64,000 nucleotides of DNA from Limnephilus marmoratus (GCA_917880885.1 OU862920.1:38909019-38973018), one strand, 5' to 3'; shown: positions 1 through 10,960, numbered from the stretch's first letter. Notes: generated by a model from the sequence alone, not told the origin. A program made the numbers and translations.

Positions 1-830
1 ATATATATATTGAAATAACAATATTGTTACATTAATGTTTCTTACAAATTATGGATACCTACTAAGCTGAAGGAAGCTAACTCATTATAATGTAGAAAAT
101 ATGTAGGGTGACCGCTTGTTGAAAAATTTTAACAAATTTTTTTAAAAGTACACAGGGGTTAGATGACTTTTATGTTCTGGAAGGCTATGAAATATAATGG
201 AGCCCATTATAAATAATTTCTTAGATGAAAGTAAAATTTATTTTGAATTTCCACAAAGTTCAGACCAGAGTCAATTCTAGTGGTATGAATTTGCTATGTT
301 CTTTCTGCAATATTATCTGCTAAGTTCTTCGTGAATTTGGTATGTTCTTTCTGCAATATCATCTGCGTTTGTCTTATATATAGCTGTTTTATATATAATA
401 TAGTGCAATCCTTATTAAGTAAATGAATCAGTTTTTCTGTAATATTAACTGGTTCTATGTTACTCTTTAGGCTGGATCCCTAAACACTATATTATAAGGA
501 AGTAGAGACTGGATTATTGCAAAATACAGTTTTTAATTTTTCCTTGGCTGGTATATTTCTGAGTTCTTTAATAATATACTGCTTCACTCATAATCGCAGA
601 ATAAGATAATTCCACAATAATACGAACGGGTTAGGTGAAATTGGAGTGAAAAAGACGAATAGTGTCTAAATATATGTCTCTATCTTATAACATGCATTAC
701 CGTTACCAAAAAAAAAATACAGAAATGTTTGATGTATTGCATTTGTTTGATATATTGCATATTGTTTGATATATTGCCTCATTTGTTTGATATATTGCAC
801 ATATTCTAACAGGGTATGCAGAGAACATAG
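1..830. other. AT-rich intergenic DNA with short tandem repeats
   Basis: No gene is seen. A 33-bp segment is directly duplicated at 287-319 and 333-365. At 727-799 a unit containing TTTGATATATTGC occurs four times in a row with variable spacers. The open frames here are low-complexity readings of that array. Confidence 0.6.
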
Positions 831-1195
831 ACTGCCACATAAAACTTCATTCATACTCTTCTGTTATTCTGCTCTTCATGTGACCCAACTCAAGTATTTG
901 ATTCACTTAATGATGTCATGTCTTTCTCAGGTATCCCCGACTTCTTCTACACCACTTTTGTGTCATATATTTTTCTCACACTCCCGCCTTTGTTCATTCA
1001 CTCTACTTGGCCAAACCATCTAAGCGTCCCTTTTTTAATCATTACCATTACACTTACATCAATCTCACATTCATTCCAAATCTCCACATTTTTAAGACTC
1101 AAAGTTTTACAAAACATACGTCTCAGAGATTTCATTTATGCTGCATTCAGTCTACTTCCTCTGCCAATTTCATGCCTCACTATGCCTCGCCATAC
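830..1195 (-). pseudogene. Non-LTR retrotransposon RT C-terminal relic
   Basis: Read on the minus strand, this stretch gives the decayed C-terminal tail typical of endonuclease/reverse-transcriptase proteins: an LRWFGQVE block, then MNKG, VRKIYD and a basic linker, broken by stops. The known family form is LRWFGHVERM followed by RGRPR. The plus-strand open frames here are antisense shadows. Related relics lie at 7700-8010, 10390-10960 and 13440-13585. Inference: remains of one RTE-like or related LINE family; the clade cannot be settled by eye. Confidence 0.6.
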
Positions 1196-2032
1196 ATCAG
1201 GGGTGGTATTCATAGCACTCCATTGTGGACTGGTAATTTCACCTCTTTGGACATTTATTAATTCTTGCTCTTTCAAACACTAAGACTTTGAACTTATTTA
1301 CATTCATCATTAACTCTTTCTGCTTACATACTTCGTTCATTTTAGACACGCGAGACTGTAGATATTCCGTTACTAATCTACTAATACATCTCTTACTAAT
1401 CTAGCCCATTATTTTACTATTACATGAGTAATTCTATTTCAGTTGTCTACAAATAATAAACTATTTCATTGTTTTACACCCATAGCTGCGAGAAGGTCCC
1501 TTAAAAAAATTTTAATTCAATATGTTTGTAGTCATGCATGCCTTTATGTTTGCCTAATATTTTGCGAGTAACTTAACTCACGACAGGCCATGATGCCAAA
1601 CATAACGTCCGTAACCATGTGGGTTGACCGATGACCCTATGCATTTTTCTGTTTTGTGGGAATTTAAACCATAGAAATCCCAATTATTTATTCATATTAA
1701 CCTTACAGACTAGTTTCAAATAATTTATAATCATTATTTTGAAGCTTTTTAGAAATACCCCTCGTTCACTAAATTAAGGTGCGGCCAGCTCTAGCGATGG
1801 TTTAATGTATAATACTCATTGTGTAGAGTCCGCCCTCATGCCATGCTGTGTCGGTCAGTGGCTGGTATGATGCGCTGCATATACCTACTTACTCTATATT
1901 ATACATATGGTTTGTGTTTCCGCCACGTAAGTAATTTTCATTTGGCCAGGGAATATAACCTAAATTTAAGAAAAAAAAAATTCCTGCGATTAACGATTTG
2001 TTCTAATTTTCTTTTAAATGGCACATTATGTA
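1196..2032. other. Unannotated AT-rich DNA
   Basis: No coding, RNA or repeat signal that I can support. Low-complexity tracts and short shadow frames only. Confidence 0.5.
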
Positions 2033-2036
2033 TTAA

Positions 2037-2400
2037 CCCCTTGTTTGCCGCTTGTGCGCCGGCGTGTCGTGAGACTTTACACGCGATTTTGACCCTTATG
2101 TATAAAGAAAGTGTATGAAGAACACGGTCAGAATCGCTTGCTCTATTATCGCCCTTTACCATAGAGAAAACCGCAATGCGCCTGGTCACTCCATATAATT
2201 TATATTAATGATTTACCGGAGCGCGGGAACGTGCGCAGTTCTGCGCGGGAAAAATTCTTTGTCTGCGGTTTTGACCTTTCTATGTACAAAATTTCTCAAG
2301 GACAGTGTCAGAATCGCGAGACATGAAATGTCATTGGTGTCATAAATGCCGCTTTTTAATTGGTGGTGCTTTTTGCTGGCATACCCCGGCAAACAACGAG
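2037..2400. mobile_element. piggyBac-like MITE with TTAA flanks
   Basis: A 364-bp element bounded by TTAA at 2033-2036 and 2401-2404, the target-site duplication of the piggyBac superfamily. Its ends are imperfect inverted repeats: left CCCCTTGTTTGCCG, right (reverse complement) CTCGTTGTTTGCCG. Inside, two related blocks around 2077-2140 and 2265-2320 share a GTCAGAATCGC core, an imperfect internal duplication. No transposase is present, so it would depend on an enzyme from elsewhere. The open frames inside are shadows. Confidence 0.65.
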
Positions 2401-2460
2401 TTAATCCTTTGTGAAGGAATACGTAAAATACAAAAATATATTTCTAGTATTTAAGTAGAT

Positions 2461-2769
2461 TTAAGAAGGATAGTAATTTTGGGGACTACCTTCGACCCCA
2501 GTTGGCTGCGGGAGAGTTAAATCACCTACATAGGCTTCAGTGATTTGCCAATGAGTGTGGGGCTCAAACACAGCGGTGATGTCAGTTCCATCTCTGTTGA
2601 CACGAAACAACACAATAATACTCTCTTTCGACCCTTTGCCACTGTGGTAGGACTGTAACGTTAATGTGTTGTTCTCCATCTGGTCATATTGTGCTTTTTG
2701 GAGATCCACAAAAGCACAGAAAAGTTTCTGTTTTTTTTTTACCAGAAACTTCTCTGTGACCGTGCACAA
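2461..2769 (-). other. Chimeric open frame with an RT-like N-terminus
   Basis: A 102-residue minus-strand frame. Its first ~27 residues contain EKFLVKKKQKLFCAFVDLQK, close to the first conserved block of LINE reverse transcriptases (FCAFVDLQKAYD). Before the expected AYD it switches to an unrelated stretch (YHSGKGSKES, AVFEPHTHWQ, ending NYYPS) that I do not recognise. A poly-T run at 2731-2740 encodes the lysines. Probably a deletion junction or two juxtaposed fragments rather than a working gene. Confidence 0.3.
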
Positions 2770-2824
2770 TGAGAAAATCTAATTCATGCGCTGACTTTCA
2801 CTCATGGAACATCCCATATTCTAA

Positions 2825-3396
2825 ATTATGTTTTCATATGAAGCACTTGTTTGCAGCATCCTTGAATACAGCTCCATTATTTGGGCCCCCTCTGAACAAA
2901 ACCATATCTTAGAAATAGAAAGAGTACAAAAAAGATTTAAGCGTTACCTGTATACGAGGGAATATACATACTACCCATTCCTGTATGTTAACGGGAATGC
3001 TCGATGTTAATACCTTAGAAGCCCGCCGTAAAGTATTTTTGGGGAAACATTTTTTTAAGCTGATCTCCGGACTGTACTGAACCCACCTGCGTTAAAGGAG
3101 ATTAACCTATATGTATACTCATGGGAGATCCCATGCACTTTTCTATGCTCCGAAACGAGAACTTCTTCCTTTCAGATTGCGCCATTAAACAGAGCAATTC
3201 AACTGCTTAACGATTCTGCATTGAGCATCGACATCTTCAATGTTACCTATAGAGAGTTCAGTAACTATCTTCTGACATACGTCACAACATGGTGAAACTG
3301 CCCCCACGGACTTCTTTTTCTTCTTTTAAATTTTGTAATCTTCTCCGTAATAATTTGGTGTATAACTGTTTTATGGAGAACCTGAAATAAATAAAT
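2825..3396 (+). pseudogene. 3' end of a jockey/CR1-type non-LTR retrotransposon
   Basis: The plus strand reads the C-terminal part of an RT protein: SILEYSSIIWAP, then EIERVQKRFKRYLY, matching the block LEYxSxxWxP...IExVQ..F that follows the RT fingers in LINEs. A frameshift and stops near 3000-3075 break it. The frame resumes at VLNPPALKEINLY and ends at a TGA near 3296 after a long tail. An AATAAA cluster at 3386-3394 sits where the element's 3' end should be. It is 5'-truncated, so no catalytic YADD is present. Confidence 0.7.
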
Positions 3397-5250
3397 CTGT
3401 ACCTTTTCATATTTAAAAATGTGTACCTATACCTACGTTTGTTAATCTAGAAGAAGAAATGGATCTGAAAGAGATTTTTACTTCTCTTGTATTTTCCTGT
3501 TAACTAGAATCATGCCACCATTAAAGTTGTAGATGGCATCGGCCAACAAGGCTCCGTGTCGAGGGGTTGGTGGGTTTGTCCTGCAACAGCAGTCGGGACA
3601 CCTGCCACGTCAGCTGGGCGAACACAACTCGGCAGCATAAGCCATCGGAGAGCTGGCGAATTGGACCCACCTACGGCAGATGCGTAATCATTACATAACG
3701 TACACATAGATGAGTTGGGATGGTTTGAAGAAATGCAATGGTGGAGGCTAAAATATATAATTACTTCTGTTTCACATTGAAATTAACAACGGGGTTTGTG
3801 GGCACTAATATATAAAAAATAATTCTTGTTCAAATTTTACTTTTTGCGTATTTCTTAATTTTTTCAATGATACATTCTACAAATTTTTCATACAAGGCTG
3901 CTATTAATTAATTATGAATAAAAAATGGGTAAATTAAATTAATTAATTAAAAAACAAGATCAGCACCAAATCTCGGCTTTCAGTGTAGAGTCATCACCCC
4001 ACCGGTTCGGTATTGGTAAGCAATTGACATATGTATGCCAATGACCCTGCGCAGAAACATCGCAACTGAATATAGGGTACATTTATTAATTTCTTTAATA
4101 GGGAATACTGACTGCGCAAGTGAATATGTATGTGCTGCTCAGAACTACTGGATGACTTAAGGCAGTTTGCCGCAGGGGACTGACAATGATCTGTAGGTTT
4201 TTAGGGATTATGATAAAGGATACTATTCCTGATGCACAATACCTCCTATAATATGAGCGCTCTAATTTATTCAAAGACCTAACGTAAGGAAAAAAGAATC
4301 TTTGACCAAACATGTCACAAGACCCAATTTATCATTTAATTCATTCATTCGATTTTGCCAAGGTTGGTACACAATCTGTTCAGGAAATTTTGGGAAAGCT
4401 AAAAGCACCAGGACATTGAACACCAAATCTTCTTTTTTGTTATTTTTTGTTGTGATACATAATTGTATGTTATTTTTAGGTTTCAGTTTTTAAGTTTTTT
4501 ATTTTTTCCATAATGTAACTTTATATACGCAATATGGACATGTTGAAATGAAATGATATTTCTCATTTTTATTTCTTGTTATTTTTTGTTGTGATACACA
4601 AAATAATTGTATGTTATTTTTAAGTTTAAAACTACTATTATGTAATGATATTATTTTTCTTACTTTTGTACTCTATTATATGTTTATTAATAAAAGGCAG
4701 TATAGCCGTTTATGTATTTAAAATAAAAATAAAATGGGACAAGCTTAATCTTACCAATCGCAATTAACCTATACACTGCTACGAGGCTACACGTTCACAT
4801 ATAGCACGAATAAACGGTGGTTTATAGCTCTCTGATGCTCGTTGGTGACTTGCTACACCGCTGCCGTCCACACCGCCCTTCATTCCGAACCATACCAGGG
4901 AATAGTCTTTTGTTTTAAGTGTACAGTGGATGTGTGCTGAATGCATGAACATATGTTTGTCAGACATGTAATAATTACCATTTTCATTGAGGCCCAAAGG
5001 TCATGGCACCACCTGCGATTGAGCTCCAGCAGTCTGTCTTGCAGCAGCTCACAGCCATAGAAGATGATTGAGAAGGGGGGCTTATGTCCCTCTATCATGG
5101 GTGGAGTGCAAGTCTGCCGGTGCAGGAATTGGCTTCAGCCTTCATTCTGCCTCCATTTGGCCTCTAACTTGAAGTATAATTCCTCTGAAAATAATAAACA
5201 ATATTTTAGTAACAACTTTATAAAATGTAGATCAGTACACTTTGGCTAGG
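3397..5250. other. Unannotated AT-rich DNA
   Basis: No gene recognised. A ~60-bp segment rich in TTATTTTTTGTTGTGATACA is duplicated at about 4437-4487 and 4578-4632. Open frames here lack family motifs and neighbouring signals. Confidence 0.5.
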
Positions 5251-5342
5251 AACGCATTAAGCAGCCAATGAGCCAGTGCTTGAGAGCAGCAGCCAATATC
5301 ATGAATTCGGCTGGCCTGCGATATTTGGCTGCCTAGTGCGTT
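5251..5342. mobile_element. Small fold-back MITE
   Basis: A 92-bp segment with ~18-bp inverted ends: left AACGCATTAAGCAGCCAA, right (reverse complement) AACGCACTAGGCAGCCAA. The interior is also partly self-complementary (CAGCC/GGCTG). No coding capacity. The superfamily is unassigned because I cannot define a target duplication. Confidence 0.55.
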
Positions 5343-5960
5343 GAATATTTGTATCTATCTATAATAATAATAATAATAACATGACTGCGCAGCCTGGCTA
5401 GCGTGAGGTTAGAGAGCCTCAGTTCCTAGCATTGTTTGGGTTACGGTCTTGGGTTCTGAAACTGGGTAAAGAAAACCAGATAAGATTGAGGAGAAGAAGT
5501 TTTGGATGGACTGCCTTTAGCAAACTTAGCCATATCTGACGGAACCGCCAGCCACAATAGCGCTATTAAATACTATAGTTAAATTGCGAAATAAAATTAT
5601 TTTCCTATGTATTTTTTTTTACTGTAATACAGGTATAAAGAATATATATATGTTACAAAGTATTATGATTGAGATCATCATTGGTCATGTACAGCTTAAC
5701 AGAAAAGTGGAGAAATGTATTAAAATTTTTGGAGATCGTTTCTTTTTTCTCTGAATTTTTCAACCCTCCCGCTCCTCTATGGTAATTGAAACCGCAGTGA
5801 CAACGATTTCAGGTATTGACCCTCTCTTCTTCCAAATCAGAGTCCAACTACGAACTCAACCCGAATGTTTTAATGAAAATAGCCATGGCACAAAAAGCCA
5901 TCCTAGGTATCTCCAAGCAAGACAGAAAGATAGATGAATGGACAAGGGGCAAGTATATAT
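5343..5960. other. Unannotated DNA
   Basis: Contains an (ATA)n run at 5361-5378 and otherwise no recognisable feature. Confidence 0.45.
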
Positions 5961-5962
5961 AA

Positions 5963-6094
5963 GGACGGGTTGTTTAAAAAAATTTGCTACATATAACTGA
6001 AATAATAACAGAACTTCAATAGAACTTACGCACAATGTTAAAATTATCTTCGAATATTTGATGAATTGTTCAATTTTTTTTAAACAACCCATCC
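5963..6094. mobile_element. 132-bp MITE with 3-bp TAA flanks
   Basis: Inverted termini GGACGGGTTGTTTAAAAAAA (left) and GGATGGGTTGTTTAAAAAAA (right, reverse complement) differ at one base. TAA flanks both sides. A TAA duplication with GG-starting ends suggests the PIF/Harbinger group, but a TA duplication cannot be excluded. The minus-strand frame of 78 codons crossing it is a shadow. Confidence 0.6.
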
Positions 6095-6179
6095 TAAGGT
6101 GCCCAAAATTACAATCATAATCTCAAGTGGAATTTTACTAGGCATGTACTACAATGATCAGACGACCATAGGAACCACA

Positions 6180-6363
6180 ATAGTACACACACACACTTCG
6201 GAGTGACCGAGTCCCGCACAACTTCAGGCCACCGGGCAGAAAAGTAAAGACCGATAGGTTTAGCGCAGTTCACCATGAGACTTTTCTGCGCGGCGGCCTG
6301 AAGGGACTCGGGACACGGACAAGGGACTCGGTCGCCCCGAAGTGTGCGCGTGGGAGGTACTAA
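6180..6363. mobile_element. GC-rich fold-back element
   Basis: A ~180-bp inverted repeat. The left arm has CACACTTCGGAGTGACCGAG and then CTTCAGGCC...GCAGAAAAGT; the right arm has the complement (ACTTTTCTGCGCGGCGGCC, GGGACTCGGTCGCCCCGAAG). The right arm has an extra copy of the GGGACTCGG segment. Outer ends both read TAGTAC. It would fold into a long hairpin. Confidence 0.6.
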
Positions 6364-6741
6364 TATCATCGGACGGCAACATTCTTTGGGAAAGAGGAGC
6401 AGAAGTTGTTCACATATGAGATGGGCTAACTAACTGAGAGGACTGCAGGCTTCGAAAGAATGAGAGCCGGCCAGAAACCTGAAAAAATTTTGACGGAGGC
6501 CTATTTTCAGTGCCCGAAGAAGTTAGGAAGACCAGCAAAAAAAAATTGGGTAAAATTAAGAAACAAAATAAAGAGGTGGTGATTAGCCCGGAGGATAGGA
6601 AGTTTGGCTAATAGTCAGGTGGAAAGATACAAAAAAATAATAAGAGTAAAAAAAGGCATATTTTTTATGGAGTGGCCATTGGGGAAAGAGTTCTATTCGA
6701 ATCGATATTCCTCAGGGAATTTGGATTCCACATGGTTAATA
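6364..6741. other. Unannotated DNA
   Basis: Purine-rich stretch without a supported gene. Confidence 0.4.
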
Positions 6742-7229
6742 CAGTAGAAGTCCATTAGTCCGGCATCCAACAGTCAAGAATGCCCGATAGTCCGGCCTCG
6801 GAGCTATTCGGAAGTTTTCGGGATAGTTCGGAATCATCCGGAAGCGCTCGGTATAGTTCGGAAACAATACGCGGTCAGCTAGTCTCAGCTGTCACAACAA
6901 ATTCGAAGCGTCTTCGCCATTTTTTTGTGCATTGTTGTTTTGTTCGCATCGCAGTAAACGTAACTTTTCAAATTATCGAGTTTATCTCTTTTGCTGAGGC
7001 TAGTACTAGCTACAGTGCTTCAGAAATTATTGATTTCTATATCATTAGAAATAAATTTCATACTAAATGCCAAAAGTCAAGAAAACAAAAAGCCATTCGT
7101 GACTTTTTTAAATCTAAGTGATATATGTTTTACAGTACGTGTACATACATTGACATTTGATAGGCCGGAATTTTCGATAATCCGGCACCGAGCCGGTCCC
7201 AAACGTGCCGGATTATCGGTCTTCGACTG
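6742..7229 (+). mobile_element. pogo/Tigger-like non-autonomous DNA transposon
   Basis: A 488-bp element flanked by TA on both sides. Terminal repeats begin CAGTAGAAGTCCATTAGTCC on the left and CAGTCGAAGACCGATAATCC on the right (reverse complement), the CAGTNGA...CCGATAATCCGGCA pattern of pogo/Tigger elements. The pattern recurs subterminally (GCCCGATAGTCCGGCC, TCCGGCACCGAGCCGG). The 113-codon frame at 6780-7121 starts in the terminal repeat and ends in a basic ...IRDFFKSK, reminiscent of a Tigger transposase C-terminus. Inference: an internally deleted copy. Confidence 0.7.
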
Positions 7230-7231
7230 TA

Positions 7232-7699
7232 AATAAATTTGATTAAAAAATTTATATATATATATATATATATTTTGAATTAAACTATTGTTTATCTTCT
7301 TCTGTCATCTCTTTGTTGTGACCTTGTGTGAACGTGAAGACATGAGAAGATTTTCCAACCACCTTCTCACTGCTCCTGGCCTTCATCGTTTGCTGCTCAG
7401 GTTTCTTGGAGTCGGAAGGCATTTTTGAAGATGTTGATGCAATCTGATAGAAGTTAGGAAATACGAAAACACTGAACAGTGCGCCAATATCATTACAAAT
7501 TATGGTTTTACAAATAATTTTTTTACTTAAATTTTCCCTCACAAATATCACATCATTATGGGTTTTAGTTTTTTTTATTATAAGAGTATATGGATCACAG
7601 ATGCAACATCCGAATACCGAGATAGCTGCCAATATGTACGTGTATACATATGTGACAGCTGCGTGGGTTAGGTAAAATATATTATGCACAACATTTCTA
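7232..7699. other. AT-rich spacer with (TA)n microsatellite
   Basis: A TA dinucleotide run at 7252-7272 is followed by unannotated DNA. The 134-codon minus-strand frame at 7285-7689 has no motif I recognise, a biased composition and no supporting splice or repeat context. Confidence 0.4.
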
Positions 7700-8010
7700 A
7701 ATCAATTTCCGACTAACCATCACTCCGATTCTCCGCAGGATCAGGCAGAGAGGACGGACCGCCATACAACCTGTCTTGGCACAAACTCTTCTGACTCTTG
7801 ACATGGCCCGACTCAAGTACTTGGGCGTCTATGACATAGTCTACCATTGACTTTCTTGGCATTATATTTTCCGCACACGCCTTTTTTCGTTCATTTACTC
7901 TTCACGCCCAAACCATCTAAGCATTCCTTTCATAATCTTGTTTATTATTTTTGTATCAGCCTTGCATTTTTAAGACAGTCGTACATGGTTTTACCACACA
8001 TACGCCACGG
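7700..8010 (-). pseudogene. Non-LTR RT C-terminal relic
   Basis: Minus-strand translation gives MLRWFGREE, stop, MNEKRRVRKI, the decayed form of the LRWFGHVERMNE block, followed by a basic linker. The 3' part (STQVG/VWRSVLS-like reading, 7735-7830) matches, in opposite orientation, the segment at 13440-13585. Several stops make it a pseudogene. Confidence 0.6.
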
Positions 8011-8112
8011 GGATCTCATTTCTGCAGCATTAGCAAATTAGCCTTTAACAAATAGAATATTTTAAGCTTTAGAGCAGTTAATTATATGAAATAAATCTCG
8101 GTACCATCCAAT

Positions 8113-8192
8113 TAGGATTTGGCTTAAGTGTTAGCGGTTTTCACTCATTTTAGTCAGTCCCTGGGAAGGAAGGTTCAATCCTCGGTCAAACC
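8113..8192 (+). pseudogene. tRNA-like domain, probably SINE-derived
   Basis: A D-arm-like GGCTTAAGTGTTAGCGG and a B-box-like GGTTCAATCC lie ~55 bp apart; the outer ends GGATTTG and CAAACC can partly pair as an acceptor stem. A T-run follows at 8199-8207, as after RNA polymerase III units. The anticodon arm is not convincing. Probably a tRNA-derived repeat. Confidence 0.4.
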
Positions 8193-8326
8193 ACAATTTT
8201 TTTTTTAAATTGGCTACTAGTCGGCTCAAGAGATGGCGCAGCTACATAGATAATTGGAGCTTATTAATTTGCATTTAAACAATGTCTATTATAATAGCCC
8301 ATTTTTACTCTACGCCTTTTTTACTA

Positions 8327-9020
8327 GGATCAGTCAAAAACTAATGCCTCCTATGTTTTTCTAATTAAATAAAGTTAGTTGATTGAAAAAAAATTATTTG
8401 CCGCTTTCCTCAAATGTTCGTCTACAATCTACTGCTAGAGAAACTTTCTGCCTCAACAGGTGGCAGCACTGTAGTCGATTGTAAAATGGCCGATATCAAT
8501 GTTCGTATTAGTCAGCGTTCTGTGATTGAATTCTTGAATGCAGAAGGTGAAATGCCTGTTCACAATCATAAAAGACTGAAAACATGGAACATGGAACTTG
8601 AATCAAAGAGGCAGTCAATGGAATGGCATCACACCAACTCACCGAGGATGAAAAAATACAATGTGCGATCAGCAGATACGGCGACAGTGTTCAGGGATGC
8701 AGAGGGTTTGTTATGGATGATTTTTTGGATGCACAATAAATTCTGTCCAATATGTCACAACCCTTAAAAAGTTTAAAGCATGTCTTTCACCCAACAAAGT
8801 TATGGCAGATGGCTTTAGGAAGCATGACCGTGCTTTATACCACTCTGGGAAACATGGCCTTGTTAAAATATGGACTTAACTTTGGAAATGGACGGAGATT
8901 ATATTGAAAAGTGATAAATTAATCTTCAATAGTGTGGTTTTCGACCTACGTAATTTCAATTTTTATTTTTTGATAATTACAGGAGAAAAAAAATAGGAGG
9001 CATTACTTTTTGACTGACCC
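8327..9020 (+). mobile_element. mariner element with internal deletion
   Basis: A 694-bp element with terminal repeats GGATCAGTCAAAAACTAATG (left) and GGGTCAGTCAAAAAGTAATG (right, reverse complement), followed on both sides by CCTCCTAT. TA precedes the left end. The interior holds a fused relic of a mariner transposase (8486-8914). Mariners of this type are normally about 1.3 kb, so roughly half is missing. Confidence 0.85.
8486..8914 (+). pseudogene. mariner transposase relic, N-terminus fused to mid domain
   Basis: The frame opens MADINVRISQRSVIEFLNAE, the N-terminal helix-turn-helix region of a mariner transposase, which binds the terminal repeats. After HNHKRLK it jumps to TWNMELESKRQSMEWHH, the region around the first catalytic aspartate in the family (usually GDETW, then SKRQSMEWH), so the second helix-turn-helix and linker are missing. 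The GDE part of the aspartate block is lost at the junction. A stop at 8765-8767 ends the open frame. The family C-terminus (GDYIEK, stop) is recognisable at 8896-8914 in another frame. Not functional. Confidence 0.8.
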
Positions 9021-9035
9021 TCGTCCATTTGCCCC

Positions 9036-9417
9036 ACACAGGAGGATCTGAGGAAAATAATTGCCCTCAGGGCCTGTATAGTCTTTGGGGATGCTACATG
9101 GAGGGTAGTTTAAGGAAAGGAAGAAGAGGAAGTTCTGGTAAGGGATGTCTCCAGGAGTGATTATCGTTTGAATCCATCCCTCCCACTGCGGTGCAAGGCG
9201 ATGTTCCGAGAGAGATCTGCTCGAGAAGTCAAAAGATCTCCCTCAACACGATCCGGCTTGTCACGCAGCTGGTGGGCAGACATCCACCGCCAAGACTCGG
9301 ACAAACCTCACAAACTCAATTGTAGAGAAAACTTGGGCTGACCTACGGCAGAGGTAATGGTTACCCAATAAATGGTTCCCAGGGCGATGGTACCTATACC
9401 CACCTCCCATATTGAAA
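9036..9417 (-). mobile_element. SINE-like element, family A tail (copy S1)
   Basis: Minus-oriented copy of a ~450-bp non-autonomous element. Its head (right side) has the conserved CCCATTATTGGGT-type block and GGTACC; its tail (left side) has the LINE-derived 3' end: CTTCCTCTTCTTCC, the stem CCCTCAGGGCC and CCTGTGTGG. It abuts the mariner's right end by ~15 bp. No coding capacity of its own. Other copies: 12193, 16828, 31099, 37771, 38681, 48747, 55789 and a fragment at 62212. Confidence 0.7.
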
Positions 9418-10389
9418 TTGCCTAACATTACCATTAGGTATATCATCATGCGTACAATGTTTATGATTTTATATGTTTTGTAAACGATATTATAAATGCA
9501 TATATATTTATAATATTATTATTTCAATAACATAAGTATCGAAAATGGCGACGGAAAGTCAACATTATACAACTTCAACACCTCCTTTGATAAGTCATTA
9601 AAAGTAATGAAAAAAAAAATTTAATTGTTTAATAGGTTACGTTAGGTTAGTTTATGGGTTATTTAAAAAAAAAGTTTAAACGACTTTTCAAAAGGGTGTT
9701 GAAATACCACTTTGTGGAGTTATCGTGGGACCCTGAAAATGTTATAATCAGACTTTGAGGTTTTATTGAACCAAAAACGTCAAACATGCTTATTACATAG
9801 TAAAAAAAAATTATTTTTTTAATATGTAATACGAACAGGAATACGTTATACATACTTACAATAATATTTCTTGTTAGTTTTCACACATTATTATATTTAA
9901 AAAAAAAAATTATTAATTTCTTCGCAAACTTAAGTCTTGGTACATTTTCTAGCCGCTCGTAAAATATGTTGCCAGAACGATAAAAATTACCCATTGGTAG
10001 GGAAACCGTGATGATGGGTAAACGTTACAAAAGTTTTTTTTGCCTCGTTAATGTAATATTTTTATTAAAAAACTATCTGAAGAGAACCCGCCGTTGCTCG
10101 GGTTTATAAATGGTTTTGAGTAAAGTTTTGAGGTAGCGAATTCTTGTAAACTGGGAGTCGTTTTAAGGTTGAAAGAACAGTATTATAATAATTGAAAAAG
10201 TTTTTTAGGTATTTTTTTTAAAGAAAGAAAATCATTCCCGGGTAACGAATAACTTTAAAATCTTGAAAACTCCTACTACCACCAGCACAGTAAGCGGACA
10301 ATATTACTTGTGTGATGGAGGATCTAGCCGAGGAAGTGAACACACGACACCTGGGTGGGACCCAAACGCGTTGATATCTCGGCCACTGA
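9418..10389. repeat. AT-rich DNA with a fold-back repeat and a Helitron-end relic
   Basis: A loose inverted repeat pairs 9577-9605 with 9675-9701 (AACACC...AAGTCATTAAAAG against its complement). Its right part (TGTTGAAATACCACTTTGTG) recurs around 36455-36550, 37010-37085 and 58630-58705, so this is a dispersed family I call D. At 10072-10110 a reversed AACCCGCCGTTGCTCGGGTT hairpin near ATAGTT resembles a degraded Helitron 3' end. No gene. Confidence 0.45.
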
Positions 10390-10960
10390 CCGGTCAATCG
10401 ATAATTGATTCACTTCATCATACCATGTTTTCCTCGAGCGTCCCGAGTTCTTTTATTATTCAGTACCACTTCATATAATAATACTCCTTTCTTCTTTCAT
10501 CCGCTCTCTTTGTCCACACAATCTAAGCCTCCCTTTCTTAATCTTATCCATTTCATTTACATCAGGCCTTATACGAACGCCTCACTTTACCACATCCTGA
10601 CTTCTTTTAACATTAACTTCCTCGTCATACATTCTCCTTAAACCCGTTTCTTCGTTCGTTTTACGTATTTCATACGTCATGCTTTACCACACAAAAGTAT
10701 TTGATTCATTTGACCGCCATGCCTTCCTCGGACGTCCCTGACCTTTTTAACCTTTCACTTCTACGTACCACTTTCTCCCTTTGCCCTTTTCTTCGTTCAT
10801 TACATATTCTAATTTTACCCTGCATGTATTCGTTTAATTTGATTGTGCCATATCTTCCTTGGGTGTCCCCGACATCGTATACCATTTACTTCTACCTCAT
10901 CCATTCTCAATCCCTTTATACATTCATCACACACACCCGAGGAAGATATGGCATGATCAA
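10390..10960 (-). pseudogene. Non-LTR RT C-terminal relics, several fragments
   Basis: Minus-strand reading of 10390-10570 gives MDKIKKGRLRLCGQRERMKE, then SGRSRKTWYDEVNQ, the RT C-terminal LRWxGHVERM...GRPRKTW pattern with substitutions and stops. A second, weaker copy of the linker (GTPKEDMAQ-like) lies at 10840-10960 and another around 10715-10740. Repeated linkers suggest a rearranged or duplicated LINE tail. Confidence 0.55.

Noticed and set aside
918..1283. 121-codon plus frame at the left end
   Set aside because: Antisense of an RT C-terminal relic; the minus strand shows the LRWFGQVE block.
7285..7689. 134-codon minus frame
   Set aside because: No family motif, no splice context, low-complexity neighbours. 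Could not be supported as a gene.
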